64,000 bases of DNA from Undibacterium sp. YM2 (GTDB lineage: Bacteria; Pseudomonadota; Gammaproteobacteria; Burkholderiales; Burkholderiaceae_D). Under the pieces are notes generated by a model, which saw only the letters and a list, made by a program, of their open reading frames with translations, was not told where the DNA came from and ran no database searches. Where the stretch lies: positions 2,666,001 to 2,730,000 of the forward strand of contig NZ_AP018441.1 of assembly GCF_009937975.1 (NCBI RefSeq), written 5' to 3'. Below are positions 26,439 through 35,087 of this stretch, in pieces; the first letter of the stretch is position 1; each line of letters begins with the position of its first letter. The translations under genes were made by a program, and so were the position numbers.

Positions 26439-28091
26439 ATGTCGTCTTATGTGAAGAGTCCCTTGATGGGGCAAATGATGAGCAAGCCCATGCTTATTTC
26501 CAGCCTCATTGAACATGCTGACCGTTATTTTGGAAAGAATGAAATAGTTTCCCGCCGGGTAGAAGGGGATATCCATCGCTATAACTACAGCGAATGCCAT
26601 AAACGTTCAAAAAAACTCGCGAATGCTTTTGCCAAACTGGGCGTTAAAATCGGTGACCGTATTGCCACGCTGGCCTGGAATGGCTATCGTCATCTGGAGG
26701 CTTACTATGCTGTCTCAGGTTCGGGCGCTGTTCTTCACACCATTAATCCCAGGTTGCATCCAGAACAAATCGCCTATATAGCCAATCATGCAGAAGATCA
26801 GTACTTGCTGTTTGATATGACCTTCCTGCCTATCGTGCAGGCAATTGCTGCGCATTGCCCTGGTATCAAAGGCTATATCATGATGTGCGACCGGGATAAA
26901 TTGCCTGCAGATGGCAAAATTCCGAATCTGACGGCCTATGAAGATTTAATCGAAGCCAATAGTGATGATTTTGTCTGGCCACTCTTCGACGAAAATTCTG
27001 CTTCCAGTCTGTGTTATACCTCAGGTACGACAGGCAATCCTAAAGGGGCTCTGTATTCTCATCGTTCAACCATCCTTCATTCTTATGGCTCATCCTTGCC
27101 AGATGGCTTGAACGTATCGGCACGCGATTCTGTTTTGCCGGTAGTACCGATGTTCCATGTAAATGCGTGGGGCCTGCCTTATTCTGCACCATTGAACGGT
27201 GCCAAACTGGTTTTCCCGGGCCCGCATCTGGACGGCAAATCCCTGTATGAATTGTTTGAGCAGGAAAAAGTCACTTTCTCTGCCGGAGTACCTACCGTCT
27301 GGCTGGGTCTGCTGACTTATGTGGCACAAAATAATCTGAAGTTTTCGACTTTCAAACGCACAGTGATTGGTGGTTCTGCCTGCCCGCCAGCCATGATGAA
27401 GACCTTGCGTCATACCTATGGTGTAGAGGTAGTGCATGCCTGGGGCATGACAGAAATGTCACCGCTTGGTACTGCTGGTACCTTGATGACCAAACATGCT
27501 GACCTGGCCGAAGAAGACAAGCAAGCGATACTCCAGAAGCAAGGCCATGTCCTGTATGGCGTAGATATGAAGATCGTTGATGACGCTGGCCAGGAATTGC
27601 CATGGGATGGCAAAACCTATGGCAACCTGCTGGTCAAAGGCCCCTGGATTATCAATAGCTATTACAAGAATGAAGGCGGTGATGTTCTTGAAGGTGGATG
27701 GTTCCCGACTGGTGACGTGGCTACCATCGATGATGATGGTTATATGCAGATTACTGACCGCAGCAAGGATGTGGTCAAATCGGGTGGCGAGTGGATAGGT
27801 ACGATAGACCTGGAAAATGTAGCGGTCTCACACCCGGCAATCCTGCAAGCGGCCTGTATCGGTGTATTCCATCCTAAATGGGATGAGCGCCCATTGCTGC
27901 TGGCGGTCAAGAAGCCTGGTGCTGAAGTCACTAAAGAGGAATTACTGCAATTCTTTGACGGAAAAGTTGCGAAATGGTGGCTGCCTGATGACGTGGTTTT
28001 CATAGAAAGCCTGCCATTAGGCGCAACAGGGAAAATTTTGAAAAATAAACTGAGGGAGCAATTCAAGGAATATAAACTACCAACTGCATAA
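26439..28091 (+). CDS. Fatty-acyl-CoA ligase (AMP-binding, medium/long-chain or methylthiopropionyl-type)
   Basis: A 550-residue ANL-superfamily ligase. The ATP-binding P-loop is SLCYTSGTTGNPKGA near residue 190. GWFPTGDVATIDDDGYM and RSKDVVKSGGEWIG hold the A8 hinge region, and the C-terminal Lys is in LGATGKILKNKL. It activates a carboxylic acid to acyl-AMP and then acyl-CoA. It resembles enzymes annotated as 3-methylthiopropionyl-CoA or long-chain acyl-CoA ligases, so chain length is uncertain. Its own operator and the adjoining Liv-type transporter suggest uptake and activation of one acid. It has an AGGAGA ribosome site. Confidence 0.9.
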   Translation: MSSYVKSPLMGQMMSKPMLISSLIEHADRYFGKNEIVSRRVEGDIHRYNYSECHKRSKKLANAFAKLGVKIGDRIATLAWNGYRHLEAYYAVSGSGAVLHTINPRLHPEQIAYIANHAEDQYLLFDMTFLPIVQAIAAHCPGIKGYIMMCDRDKLPADGKIPNLTAYEDLIEANSDDFVWPLFDENSASSLCYTSGTTGNPKGALYSHRSTILHSYGSSLPDGLNVSARDSVLPVVPMFHVNAWGLPYSAPLNGAKLVFPGPHLDGKSLYELFEQEKVTFSAGVPTVWLGLLTYVAQNNLKFSTFKRTVIGGSACPPAMMKTLRHTYGVEVVHAWGMTEMSPLGTAGTLMTKHADLAEEDKQAILQKQGHVLYGVDMKIVDDAGQELPWDGKTYGNLLVKGPWIINSYYKNEGGDVLEGGWFPTGDVATIDDDGYMQITDRSKDVVKSGGEWIGTIDLENVAVSHPAILQAACIGVFHPKWDERPLLLAVKKPGAEVTKEELLQFFDGKVAKWWLPDDVVFIESLPLGATGKILKNKLREQFKEYKLPTA

Positions 28092-28097
28092 GAAGTG

Positions 28098-28128
28098 CAG
28101 AACCTGACTATGTATAGTTCAGGTTCTG
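28098..28128 (+). terminator. Hairpin between the acyl-CoA ligase and the binding-protein gene
   Basis: A 10-bp perfect stem CAGAACCTGA/TCAGGTTCTG is extended by four inner pairs past a one-base bulge. No T-run follows, so this may be an mRNA-stabilising or partial terminator structure between the two genes and not a true stop. Confidence 0.5.
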
Positions 28129-28189
28129 GAAGTAGCGATAAAACGAAAAAAATCTAGATTCCAACAATGAGAATACCGGAGAGAGACAA

Positions 28190-29425
28190 ATGAAATTTCC
28201 TTTACGTGCCAGCCTTGCTGCAGTCGCTTTAACCTTCGCCGTACCCGCAGTGATGGCTGATACCATCAAGATCGCCTACATCGATCCACTGTCAGGTGCT
28301 TTTGCGCCAGTTGGGCAAAATATTCTGAACTCCTATCAATACATTGCTGATAAAGCCAATGCTGAAAAATGGGCGGGGGAACATAAATTTGAAGTTGTCG
28401 GTTTTGATAATAAGGGTAGCCCACAAGAGTCACTGAATGTATTGAAAACAGTCATTGATAAAGGTTTTCGCTATATCACACAGGGCAATGGCTCGGCGGT
28501 AGGTCTGGCTTTGCAGGATGCCGTCAACAAGCATAATGAGCGCAATCCCGGTAAGGAAATTGTTTATCTGAACCATGCTGCTGTTGATCCTGACATGACC
28601 AATAGCAAATGTAGCTTCTGGCATTTCCGTTTTGATTCCAACTCGGACATGAAAATGGAAGCGCTGACAACCTTCATGGCTGCTGATAAAAACATCAAGA
28701 AGGTATATATCATTGGCCAGAACTACTCGTTTGGACATCAGGTTACCCGCGCTGCCAAAGAGTACCTGGCACGCAAACGCCCAGATATACAAATTGTTGG
28801 CGATGATCTGCATCCTATTGGCCAGGTCAAGGATTTCTCTCCCTATGTGGCAAAAATCAAGGCTTCCGGCGCGGACACCGTTATTACCGGCAACTGGGGT
28901 GCCGACCTGGCCTTGCTGATCAAGTCCGCAAAGGATGCTGATCTGAAATCAAATTTTTATACCTATTATGCAGCGACAACGGGCGTGCCCACGGCGATGG
29001 GTGCTGCTGGTATGGATCGCGTCAAATATGTGGGTTACTGGAATCCAAATAACGAGACTTTTGCTGGCAAGGATATCGTAGAGGGCTTTAAAACCAAGTA
29101 TAAGGATGACTACTATTCCATGGCGACCTATTCTGTCCTCGCTGCCATGGGGCAGGCTGTCAAGCAGGCCAAATCTGTTGATCCAGTCAAAGTTGCATTC
29201 GCACTGGAAGGCTTGAACTTCAAGAGCCTGAATGGTGACGCGAACATGCGTAAGGTTGATCACCAGATACAACAGCCTTTGTACATAGCAACCTGGGTTA
29301 AAACCAATGGCAAGGATGTTAAATTTGACCAGGAAAATACTGGCATGGGTTGGAAAACCAATCAAAAGATCGATGCATTTGTCGCGTCACAGCCATCTTC
29401 TTGCCAGATGAAACGACCAGGCTAG
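28190..29425 (+). CDS. Branched-chain amino acid-type ABC transporter, periplasmic binding protein
   Basis: A 411-residue LivK/Leu-Ile-Val binding protein-like receptor. The signal peptide of about 23 residues ends AVMA. The mature start TIKIAYIDPLSGAFAPVGQN is typical of the family, and two alpha-beta lobes follow. Residues such as YSFGHQVTRAAKEYL lie at the lobe interface. Its neighbours, the acyl-CoA ligase and FadP-like sites, suggest an organic acid ligand more than an amino acid; this is inference. A strong terminator follows, so it can be made in excess over the membrane components. Confidence 0.92.
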   Translation: MKFPLRASLAAVALTFAVPAVMADTIKIAYIDPLSGAFAPVGQNILNSYQYIADKANAEKWAGEHKFEVVGFDNKGSPQESLNVLKTVIDKGFRYITQGNGSAVGLALQDAVNKHNERNPGKEIVYLNHAAVDPDMTNSKCSFWHFRFDSNSDMKMEALTTFMAADKNIKKVYIIGQNYSFGHQVTRAAKEYLARKRPDIQIVGDDLHPIGQVKDFSPYVAKIKASGADTVITGNWGADLALLIKSAKDADLKSNFYTYYAATTGVPTAMGAAGMDRVKYVGYWNPNNETFAGKDIVEGFKTKYKDDYYSMATYSVLAAMGQAVKQAKSVDPVKVAFALEGLNFKSLNGDANMRKVDHQIQQPLYIATWVKTNGKDVKFDQENTGMGWKTNQKIDAFVASQPSSCQMKRPG

Positions 29426-29431
29426 TCCTTT

Positions 29432-29470
29432 AAAAAAAGAGAGTCGCTTCATGCGCACTCTCTTTTTTTT
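29432..29470 (+). terminator. Rho-independent terminator after the binding-protein gene
   Basis: The arms AAAAAAAGAGAGT and ACTCTCTTTTTTTT pair around a loop of about 12 bases, ending in a long T-run. Together with the operator just after it, this separates the receptor gene from the permease/ATPase genes. Confidence 0.92.
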
Positions 29471-29480
29471 CCTATAAATA

Positions 29481-29492
29481 GTACGATCGTTC
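29481..29492. promoter_or_regulatory. FadP-like palindromic operator upstream of livH
   Basis: GTACG-AT-CGTTC, one mismatch from perfect symmetry, lies 27 bases before the chosen livH start and just after a TATAAA hexamer. It matches the element before the acyl-CoA ligase and suggests that the permease/ATPase genes have their own regulated promoter. Confidence 0.6.
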
Positions 29493-29519
29493 AAGAATTT
29501 TCTGAAAAGGATCTTGGCT

Positions 29520-30467
29520 GTGGAATTCACACTGATCACTTTGCTGAACGGTGTCAGTTACGGATTGCTGTTGTTCATGCTTTCATCCGGACTGACGCTG
29601 ATCTTCAGTATGATGGGCGTACTCAACTTCGCCCACGCCAGTTTTTACATGTTGGGCGCCTACTTTGCCTATACCATCAGTATCAAAATCGGCTTTTGGC
29701 CAGCTTTGTTTTTGGCTCCGTTATTGGTTGGTTTGCTAGGTGCAATGGTGGAGCGATATGGCCTGCGTTCCGTGCATAAATACGGGCACATCCCCGAATT
29801 ACTATTTACCTTCGGGCTGTCTTATGTGATTGTCGAACTGGTGCAACTGATTTGGGGCAGATCTACTGTTCCTTATCCCATCCCTGCGTCTCTGGATGGC
29901 CCCTTGTTTACCCTTTACACGACGACATTCCCCATCTATCGCGGTTTCATGATGCTGGTTGCGCTGGTAATGCTGGCTTCGATTTACCTGTTGCTGACAC
30001 GTACCCGCATAGGTCTGGTGATACAGGCTGCTCTCACTCATCCTGATACTGTGGAAGCGCTGGGACATAATGTCCCGCGCGTTTTCATGCTGGTATTTGG
30101 CGGCGGTTGCGCATTGGCCGGGCTTGCCGGCGTTGTGGGCGGTAATGCCTTTGTCACCGAGCCAGGTATGGCAGCGACTTTGGGAAGCATAATTTTCGTC
30201 GTCGTCGTGGTTGGCGGTATGGGGTCGCTGGCAGGTGCTTTTGTGGCGTCGCTGCTGATAGGGGTATTGCAGACATTTGCCGTAGCGCTGGATTACTCTT
30301 TCGTCTCCGTGTTCGCAAAACTGGGAATGATCATCAGTGCCACAGCGCCTGGCTATGCCTTGCTGAGTCTGACGATTGCACAGGTAGCACCTATCTTGCC
30401 TTATCTCTTGTTGGTACTCATCCTGATTTTCAGGCCCAGAGGTTTACTCGGCACTCGTGAAGGATAA
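29520..30467 (+). CDS. livH: Branched-chain amino acid-type ABC transporter permease LivH
   Basis: A 315-residue inner-membrane permease with eight or nine predicted helices. The first conserved stretch is LNGVSYGLLLFMLSSGLTL, then MGVLNFAHASFYMLGAY. GGGCALAGLAGVVGG holds the EAA-like coupling loop that meets the ATPases. The GTG start (giving MEFTLITLLNG) is preferred because AGG lies 9 bases upstream and it fits family N-termini. An in-frame TTG two codons earlier is too close to the ribosome site. It is 3 bases from livM. Confidence 0.92.
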   Translation: MEFTLITLLNGVSYGLLLFMLSSGLTLIFSMMGVLNFAHASFYMLGAYFAYTISIKIGFWPALFLAPLLVGLLGAMVERYGLRSVHKYGHIPELLFTFGLSYVIVELVQLIWGRSTVPYPIPASLDGPLFTLYTTTFPIYRGFMMLVALVMLASIYLLLTRTRIGLVIQAALTHPDTVEALGHNVPRVFMLVFGGGCALAGLAGVVGGNAFVTEPGMAATLGSIIFVVVVVGGMGSLAGAFVASLLIGVLQTFAVALDYSFVSVFAKLGMIISATAPGYALLSLTIAQVAPILPYLLLVLILIFRPRGLLGTREG

Positions 30468-30470
30468 AAG

Positions 30471-31757
30471 ATGAGCAAAGCTTTAGTATTCAAACCTATC
30501 AATCTGGCCCGCTGGATTATCTGGGGCAGCTTTGCCATGCTGCTTATTCTGGCACCGATGATATTCAGTAGCGGTGGATCATTATCTCTGCTCTCGCAAA
30601 TCGGTACACTGATGATCTTCGGCCTTTCTTACAATATGCTGTTGGGGCAGGGCGGTATGCTGTCATTTGGTCACGCGGTTTATTCTGGCCTGGGAGCTTT
30701 CTTCGCCATCCATGCGATGAATCTGATCACTGCTGGCAGCCTGGTTTTCCCGGTCACCCTGATTCCTTTGATTGGTGGCGTTGCAGGCATGTTTTTTGGG
30801 GTGTTGTTTGGCTACGTTACGACCAAGAAGTCTGGCACGACTTTCTCCATGATTACTTTGGGTATGGTGGAGCTGGTGTTTGCCTGTTCCCTGATGTTCC
30901 CCAGTTTCTTTGGTGGCGAGGGTGGGATCTCGACCAATCGCGTCATAGGCCAGTCCTTCCTTGGTATTACTTACGGCCCGCAAATCCAGGTGTATTACCT
31001 GATTGCCATGTGGTTGTTTATCAGTACCGTAGGCATGTATGCGTTTACACAAACGCCTTTGGGGCGCATTGTCAATGCCGTTCGCGATAATCCTGAACGC
31101 GTTGAGTTCATAGGCTACGATACCCAATGGGTGCGTTACCTGACATTGATATTGTCAGCTTTTTTTGCAGGTATTGCTGGCGGCTTGTCTGCCATCAATT
31201 TTGAAATCGTCACTGCAGAAAATGTCAGCGCCATACGTTCAGGCGCTGTGTTGCTGTTCACTTTCATTGGTGGCGTGGGCTTCTTCTTTGGCCCAATGAT
31301 AGGGGCAATCATAGGGGTGTTCCTGACCGTGATGCTGTCAGACCTGACCAAGGCATGGCAGTTGTACCTGGGTGTTTTCTTCATCCTCATCGTCATGTAT
31401 GCGCCTGGCGGCATGGCTAGCATCATCATGATGAATTTGCGCGTGGCGAAGTTTGGCATGTTCAAACGGGTATGGCCCAGTATGTGGAAACTGGTGCTGG
31501 CAGCGGCAGTGACCACAGCTGGAGCCATTCTGGCAGTGGAAATGCTGTATCAACGTACACTGGAGGCCAGCCAGAGTGCTGTCATAGAGATGTTTGGTTT
31601 TTCCATTGACACGGCCAGCAGTGTTTCCTGGGGAATGACCGTGGTCGTTATTGCCTTGGGTATTTTTGCCTGCGTGAAGTTGAAGAATGGTTTTGCCGAA
31701 CATTGGGGCGAAGTCAATACTGAAATCGAAGAACAAATGCGGAGGGCGCAAGCATGA
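30471..31757 (+). CDS. livM: Branched-chain amino acid-type ABC transporter permease LivM
   Basis: A 428-residue permease with about ten predicted helices. The family stretch SYNMLLGQGGMLSFGHAVYSG is typical of LivM, as is the coupling loop AGIAGGLSAINFEIVT. It is longer than many LivM proteins because of an extra C-terminal membrane part (about residues 335-400: a helix, a loop and a second helix) before the acidic tail. This extension is common in Burkholderiales clusters that pair with acyl-CoA ligases. It overlaps livG by 4 bases. Confidence 0.92.
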   Translation: MSKALVFKPINLARWIIWGSFAMLLILAPMIFSSGGSLSLLSQIGTLMIFGLSYNMLLGQGGMLSFGHAVYSGLGAFFAIHAMNLITAGSLVFPVTLIPLIGGVAGMFFGVLFGYVTTKKSGTTFSMITLGMVELVFACSLMFPSFFGGEGGISTNRVIGQSFLGITYGPQIQVYYLIAMWLFISTVGMYAFTQTPLGRIVNAVRDNPERVEFIGYDTQWVRYLTLILSAFFAGIAGGLSAINFEIVTAENVSAIRSGAVLLFTFIGGVGFFFGPMIGAIIGVFLTVMLSDLTKAWQLYLGVFFILIVMYAPGGMASIIMMNLRVAKFGMFKRVWPSMWKLVLAAAVTTAGAILAVEMLYQRTLEASQSAVIEMFGFSIDTASSVSWGMTVVVIALGIFACVKLKNGFAEHWGEVNTEIEEQMRRAQA

Positions 31758-32518
31758 CAGGCTTTTCGCTTGAATTAAAAGACGTACGAAAATCCTTTGG
31801 CAGTGCGGAAATTATCAAGGGTGCCAATTTGCAGGTGCCAAAAGGCGAACGATTTGCCATTATCGGCCCTAATGGTGCAGGCAAATCCACGCTGTTTAAT
31901 TTGATTTCTGGCCGCTTCCCTATTACTTCCGGGGATATCCAGCTCAATGGCGAGAGCATCACGCAATTGAAACCGTATGAAATCAACCGACGTGGCCTGT
32001 CGCGCAGTTTTCAGATTACGAATATTTTTCACCGTCTGTCCGTGTATGAAAACCTGCGCTGTGCAGTCTTGTGGTCATTGGGATATAAATACTCATTCTG
32101 GCACAGGCTGAACGGCTTGAAGGATGCACATGAAAGGGCAGAAGCAGTATTGGAACAGATAGGCCTGAAACGCAGGCGTAATGTCACGGCCGGTTTGCTA
32201 ACCTATGCAGAGCAGCGTGCGCTGGAAATCGGTATCACCATCGCTGGCGGTGCAGATGTTATTTTGCTCGATGAGCCTACTGCCGGTATGAGCAGGTCGG
32301 AATCTGATGCGGCAGTTGAACTCATACGCAAGGTCACGGTCGGCAAATCCCTGTTGATGGTGGAGCATGACATGAGCGTGGTCTTCGGCCTGGCCGATAA
32401 AATTGCCGTGGTCGTCTATGGTGAAGTCATTGCCTGCGATACGCCTGCCAATATCCGCAATAATCAAAAAGTCAAAGACGCCTATCTGGGTGGTCATGCG
32501 CCGGTGGAGGTTGAATGA
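31754..32518 (+). CDS. livG: ABC transporter ATP-binding protein LivG
   Basis: A 254-residue ATPase. Walker A is GPNGAGKST, the signature region LLTYAEQRALEIG replaces the canonical LSGGQ, as is common in LivG proteins, and Walker B is VILLDEPTAGMS. The H-loop His is in LMVEHDMSVV. It powers transport with LivF. Start and stop overlap the neighbours by 4 bases each, so livH-M-G-F are translated as one unit. Confidence 0.94.
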   Translation: MTGFSLELKDVRKSFGSAEIIKGANLQVPKGERFAIIGPNGAGKSTLFNLISGRFPITSGDIQLNGESITQLKPYEINRRGLSRSFQITNIFHRLSVYENLRCAVLWSLGYKYSFWHRLNGLKDAHERAEAVLEQIGLKRRRNVTAGLLTYAEQRALEIGITIAGGADVILLDEPTAGMSRSESDAAVELIRKVTVGKSLLMVEHDMSVVFGLADKIAVVVYGEVIACDTPANIRNNQKVKDAYLGGHAPVEVE

Positions 32519-33225
32519 GCTTACTGACGATAAAAAATCTGAATGCATACTATGGCAAGAGCCACGTCCTGCATGGTGTTGATATGCAGGTCAATGCGGG
32601 GGAAATTGTCAGCCTGCTGGGGCGCAATGGCGTAGGGCGCTCGACTACCGTCAAGGCAACTATGGGACAGGTCGATGCGACTGGCTCCATCTTGTTCAAG
32701 GGCGAGGAAATCATCGGTCTGAAAGCTTTCCAGATTGCCCATAAAGGCCTGGGTTATGTACCTGAAAACCGTGATATTTTTCCTGGTTTGACGGTGGAAC
32801 AAAATCTGATGCTGGGAGAAAAATCCGGTCGCCCCAAGGGAAGCAAGCCGCGCTGGAGTTTGGAAGACATGTATCAGATGTTCCCGCGTCTGCGTGAGCG
32901 CAGGAATACCCAGGCAGGGGTGATGTCCGGCGGTGAGCAGCAAATGCTGACGCTATGCCGCACCTTGATGGGTGATCCTGACCTGATCATGATTGATGAA
33001 CCCACCGAAGGATTGGCACCAAAGATTGTTGAACTGGTAGCAGAATACTTGAAGGAGCTGAAAAATCGCGGTATCTCCGTTTTATTGGTAGAACAAAAAT
33101 TGGCAATTGCGCTGGAAATTTCACAGCGTGTATATGTCATGGGACATGGCAGCATTGTGTTTGAAGGCACACCTGCAGATTTGCGTGCCAACGACAATAT
33201 CCGTAAAGAATGGCTGGAGGTGTAA
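32515..33225 (+). CDS. livF: ABC transporter ATP-binding protein LivF with Arg in Walker A
   Basis: A 236-residue ATPase. The signature MSGGEQQ and Walker B LIMIDEPTEGLAP are normal. Walker A reads GRNGVGRST, so the phosphate-binding Lys is Arg (codon CGC, not an evident one-base homopolymer artefact). Arg at this place usually impairs hydrolysis, so LivG may carry most of the ATPase activity in this pair. GRNGVGRS may recur in related betaproteobacterial proteins, which I recall but cannot check. It is the last gene of the transporter. Confidence 0.92.
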   Translation: MSLLTIKNLNAYYGKSHVLHGVDMQVNAGEIVSLLGRNGVGRSTTVKATMGQVDATGSILFKGEEIIGLKAFQIAHKGLGYVPENRDIFPGLTVEQNLMLGEKSGRPKGSKPRWSLEDMYQMFPRLRERRNTQAGVMSGGEQQMLTLCRTLMGDPDLIMIDEPTEGLAPKIVELVAEYLKELKNRGISVLLVEQKLAIALEISQRVYVMGHGSIVFEGTPADLRANDNIRKEWLEV

Positions 33226-33288
33226 AAGCTTCCTGCCCCATGCTGATAAATGCTTGGGTACTCGCGTGCTTCTGCCTATGGTATGTCT

Positions 33289-33346
33289 TGATCAGTTTCT
33301 AACCTGGTTGCCTCAATTAGGTTGGAACCTGATCATTTTTATTTTT
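33289..33346 (+). terminator. Terminator of the liv operon, overlapping the end of the diguanylate cyclase gene
   Basis: The outer arms TGATCAG and CTGATCA enclose further pairs (TTC/GAA, AACCT/AGGTT) and are followed by a T-rich run. The structure covers the last codons of the convergent minus-strand diguanylate cyclase gene, so both genes share this sequence. Confidence 0.75.
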
Positions 33347-34765
33347 TATGTCATCAAGATCGTCCGTTTCTACCCGATTGCGCCCATTTTCCTTGGCGCG
33401 GTAGAGTGCTTTATCTGCGACTAGCAATAGTGCTTCAATATCAGGCACGGCTTGGTGGATGAGGCTGATTCCTATGCTGACAGTGACCTTGATTTGCTGG
33501 TCATCACCAATGGCTATGGGAGTACTGGCAAGTTTGCTGCGTATCCGCCCGGCTATCATTTCAGCGTCCTTGCGGCTGCAGCCGGGCAATATGGCCGCAA
33601 ATTCTTCACCACCGATACGACCCAGTGTATCGACTTCACGCAAGCCAGCGCTGGCTATGCGCGCAAACGCCACCAGCACGCGGTCACCACCAGCATGGCC
33701 ATACGTATCATTGACATCCTTGAATTTGTCGATGTCCAGCATCAGTACTGCTACCGGGCGCCTTTGTTCAGCCAGGGCGCACAATTTGCTGGAAGCCCGC
33801 TCATTAAATGCCCGCCGGTTCAAAAGGCTGGTCAGTTGGTCGTGTTCTGCAACGTACTTGAGTTGACGCAAGAGTTCTTCGCGCGCTGCCATGACGCAGG
33901 CTACAGTCAGTGGCGCCAGTGTCAGCAAGCTTACTCCTATGCGTATTGATAGCAGCATGGGGCGTGCATTCATGTTGACGATGGATATTGGCAGGTAGCC
34001 CATGGACATGGAAATCAATACCCAGCAGCTGTAAAACAAGGTCAGTAAGCTGGTGATGAAAATGTCATAGCTGAGTGCGCACCACAGTAAAGCAGGGATA
34101 GGGAAAACCGGGGCACCCGGGCCGCCTATGATGATGCCCAACACAAAGGACGCCAGAAGGGCGCAGACAGGTAGAATCTTGCCAGGCTGGATGCTGTAAG
34201 TCTTGAAAGCACGGCGACGGTTTAATCTGAATCCTGATAAATCTGGCAAGCTGAGCATGACAGGTAAAATTGCCATCAAATTGACCAGTTCATTCACGAA
34301 CCAGAATGCCCAGCCTTTGAGCGGACCAGCATTTGACAGGCTAGTATCAGTCATGGTGCCAAAGACACCGGCCGTCGCGGCGGCGCAAGAAGCTACAAGC
34401 GCAAGATAAAAGACAGAAAGCGGGTGTTTTAAGCGTCTATGTTCTTCATTAAGCCATGAAAAGAGCAGTACGCCAGTGATGACGCAAACCAGATTTCCGC
34501 CAGTTAACAATAAACTGGATGACCAATTGTTGCCCATCATTAAGTAGGTTGAGATGTACGCCGATATCGCGGCCAGCCATCCGCAGGACTTGTTTAGCGA
34601 TGGGAAGTGTACAAACAGGCCTATTATGATGGCATTGGCTGGCCATAGTGCCGCAAGATGTCCCAAGGGGCGGCTGAGTATTCCCAGTGCACATGCAGCA
34701 AACACGATGAGGCCAGTGATGGCTGCTGCTTTGATTTGCTCAGTCCAGGTTGGAATAGGATGCAT
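33317..34765 (-). CDS. Diguanylate cyclase with MASE1-type membrane sensor
   Basis: A 482-residue protein. The first 300 residues hold about eight transmembrane helices of the MASE1 type, an integral sensory domain without known ligand. The C-terminal GGDEF domain has the active-site motif GRIGGEEFAAILPG near residue 400. An RxxD inhibitory site (REVD) sits five residues before it, so product inhibition by c-di-GMP is expected. It makes c-di-GMP, which may influence motility or biofilm. It is a single gene, convergent with the liv operon. Confidence 0.9.
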   Translation of the reverse strand: MHPIPTWTEQIKAAAITGLIVFAACALGILSRPLGHLAALWPANAIIIGLFVHFPSLNKSCGWLAAISAYISTYLMMGNNWSSSLLLTGGNLVCVITGVLLFSWLNEEHRRLKHPLSVFYLALVASCAAATAGVFGTMTDTSLSNAGPLKGWAFWFVNELVNLMAILPVMLSLPDLSGFRLNRRRAFKTYSIQPGKILPVCALLASFVLGIIIGGPGAPVFPIPALLWCALSYDIFITSLLTLFYSCWVLISMSMGYLPISIVNMNARPMLLSIRIGVSLLTLAPLTVACVMAAREELLRQLKYVAEHDQLTSLLNRRAFNERASSKLCALAEQRRPVAVLMLDIDKFKDVNDTYGHAGGDRVLVAFARIASAGLREVDTLGRIGGEEFAAILPGCSRKDAEMIAGRIRSKLASTPIAIGDDQQIKVTVSIGISLIHQAVPDIEALLLVADKALYRAKENGRNRVETDDLDDIKNKNDQVPT

Positions 34766-35087
34766 TATTAACTCAAAGACTCCGGTGCCCGTTGGCTTTA
34801 CAAGGTATAAGCTGCTTCTTATCCCATCATAGTTTGAATCAGACTTGCGCGACTAGATTTTCCAATGTGGGCATGCTTAATAGACTAAAGTACTGTAGCG
34901 GACAGTCGGTGCCGCATGCACTTTTTTCGGGGCTCAAGATTATTTTTATACCCATCAGCACCGGAACTAAAATAAAATAATACGCTCGTACTATTTTGCG
35001 GTATAGTAATCAAAAATAAGCTTACACCAGATTTTTAAAAGCACTGAACTGGCAAATCCAAGCAGTATTTCACCTATAGGAAGAGAC
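34766..35087 (+). other. Intergenic region upstream of the FadB-like gene
   Basis: About 320 bases without a supportable gene. The right half is AT-rich and holds the FadP-like operator, a TATAGT hexamer at 35002-35007 that could be the -10 element, and an AGGAAGAG ribosome site before the FadB-like start. The left half should carry the promoter of the diguanylate cyclase on the other strand. Confidence 0.5.
34980..34991. promoter_or_regulatory. FadP-like palindromic operator upstream of the FadB-like gene
   Basis: ATACG-CT-CGTAC, with one mismatch from perfect symmetry, lies 10 bases before a TATAGT -10-like element. It belongs to the same set as the sites before the acyl-CoA ligase, livH and the APH-like kinase. 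Confidence 0.62.
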
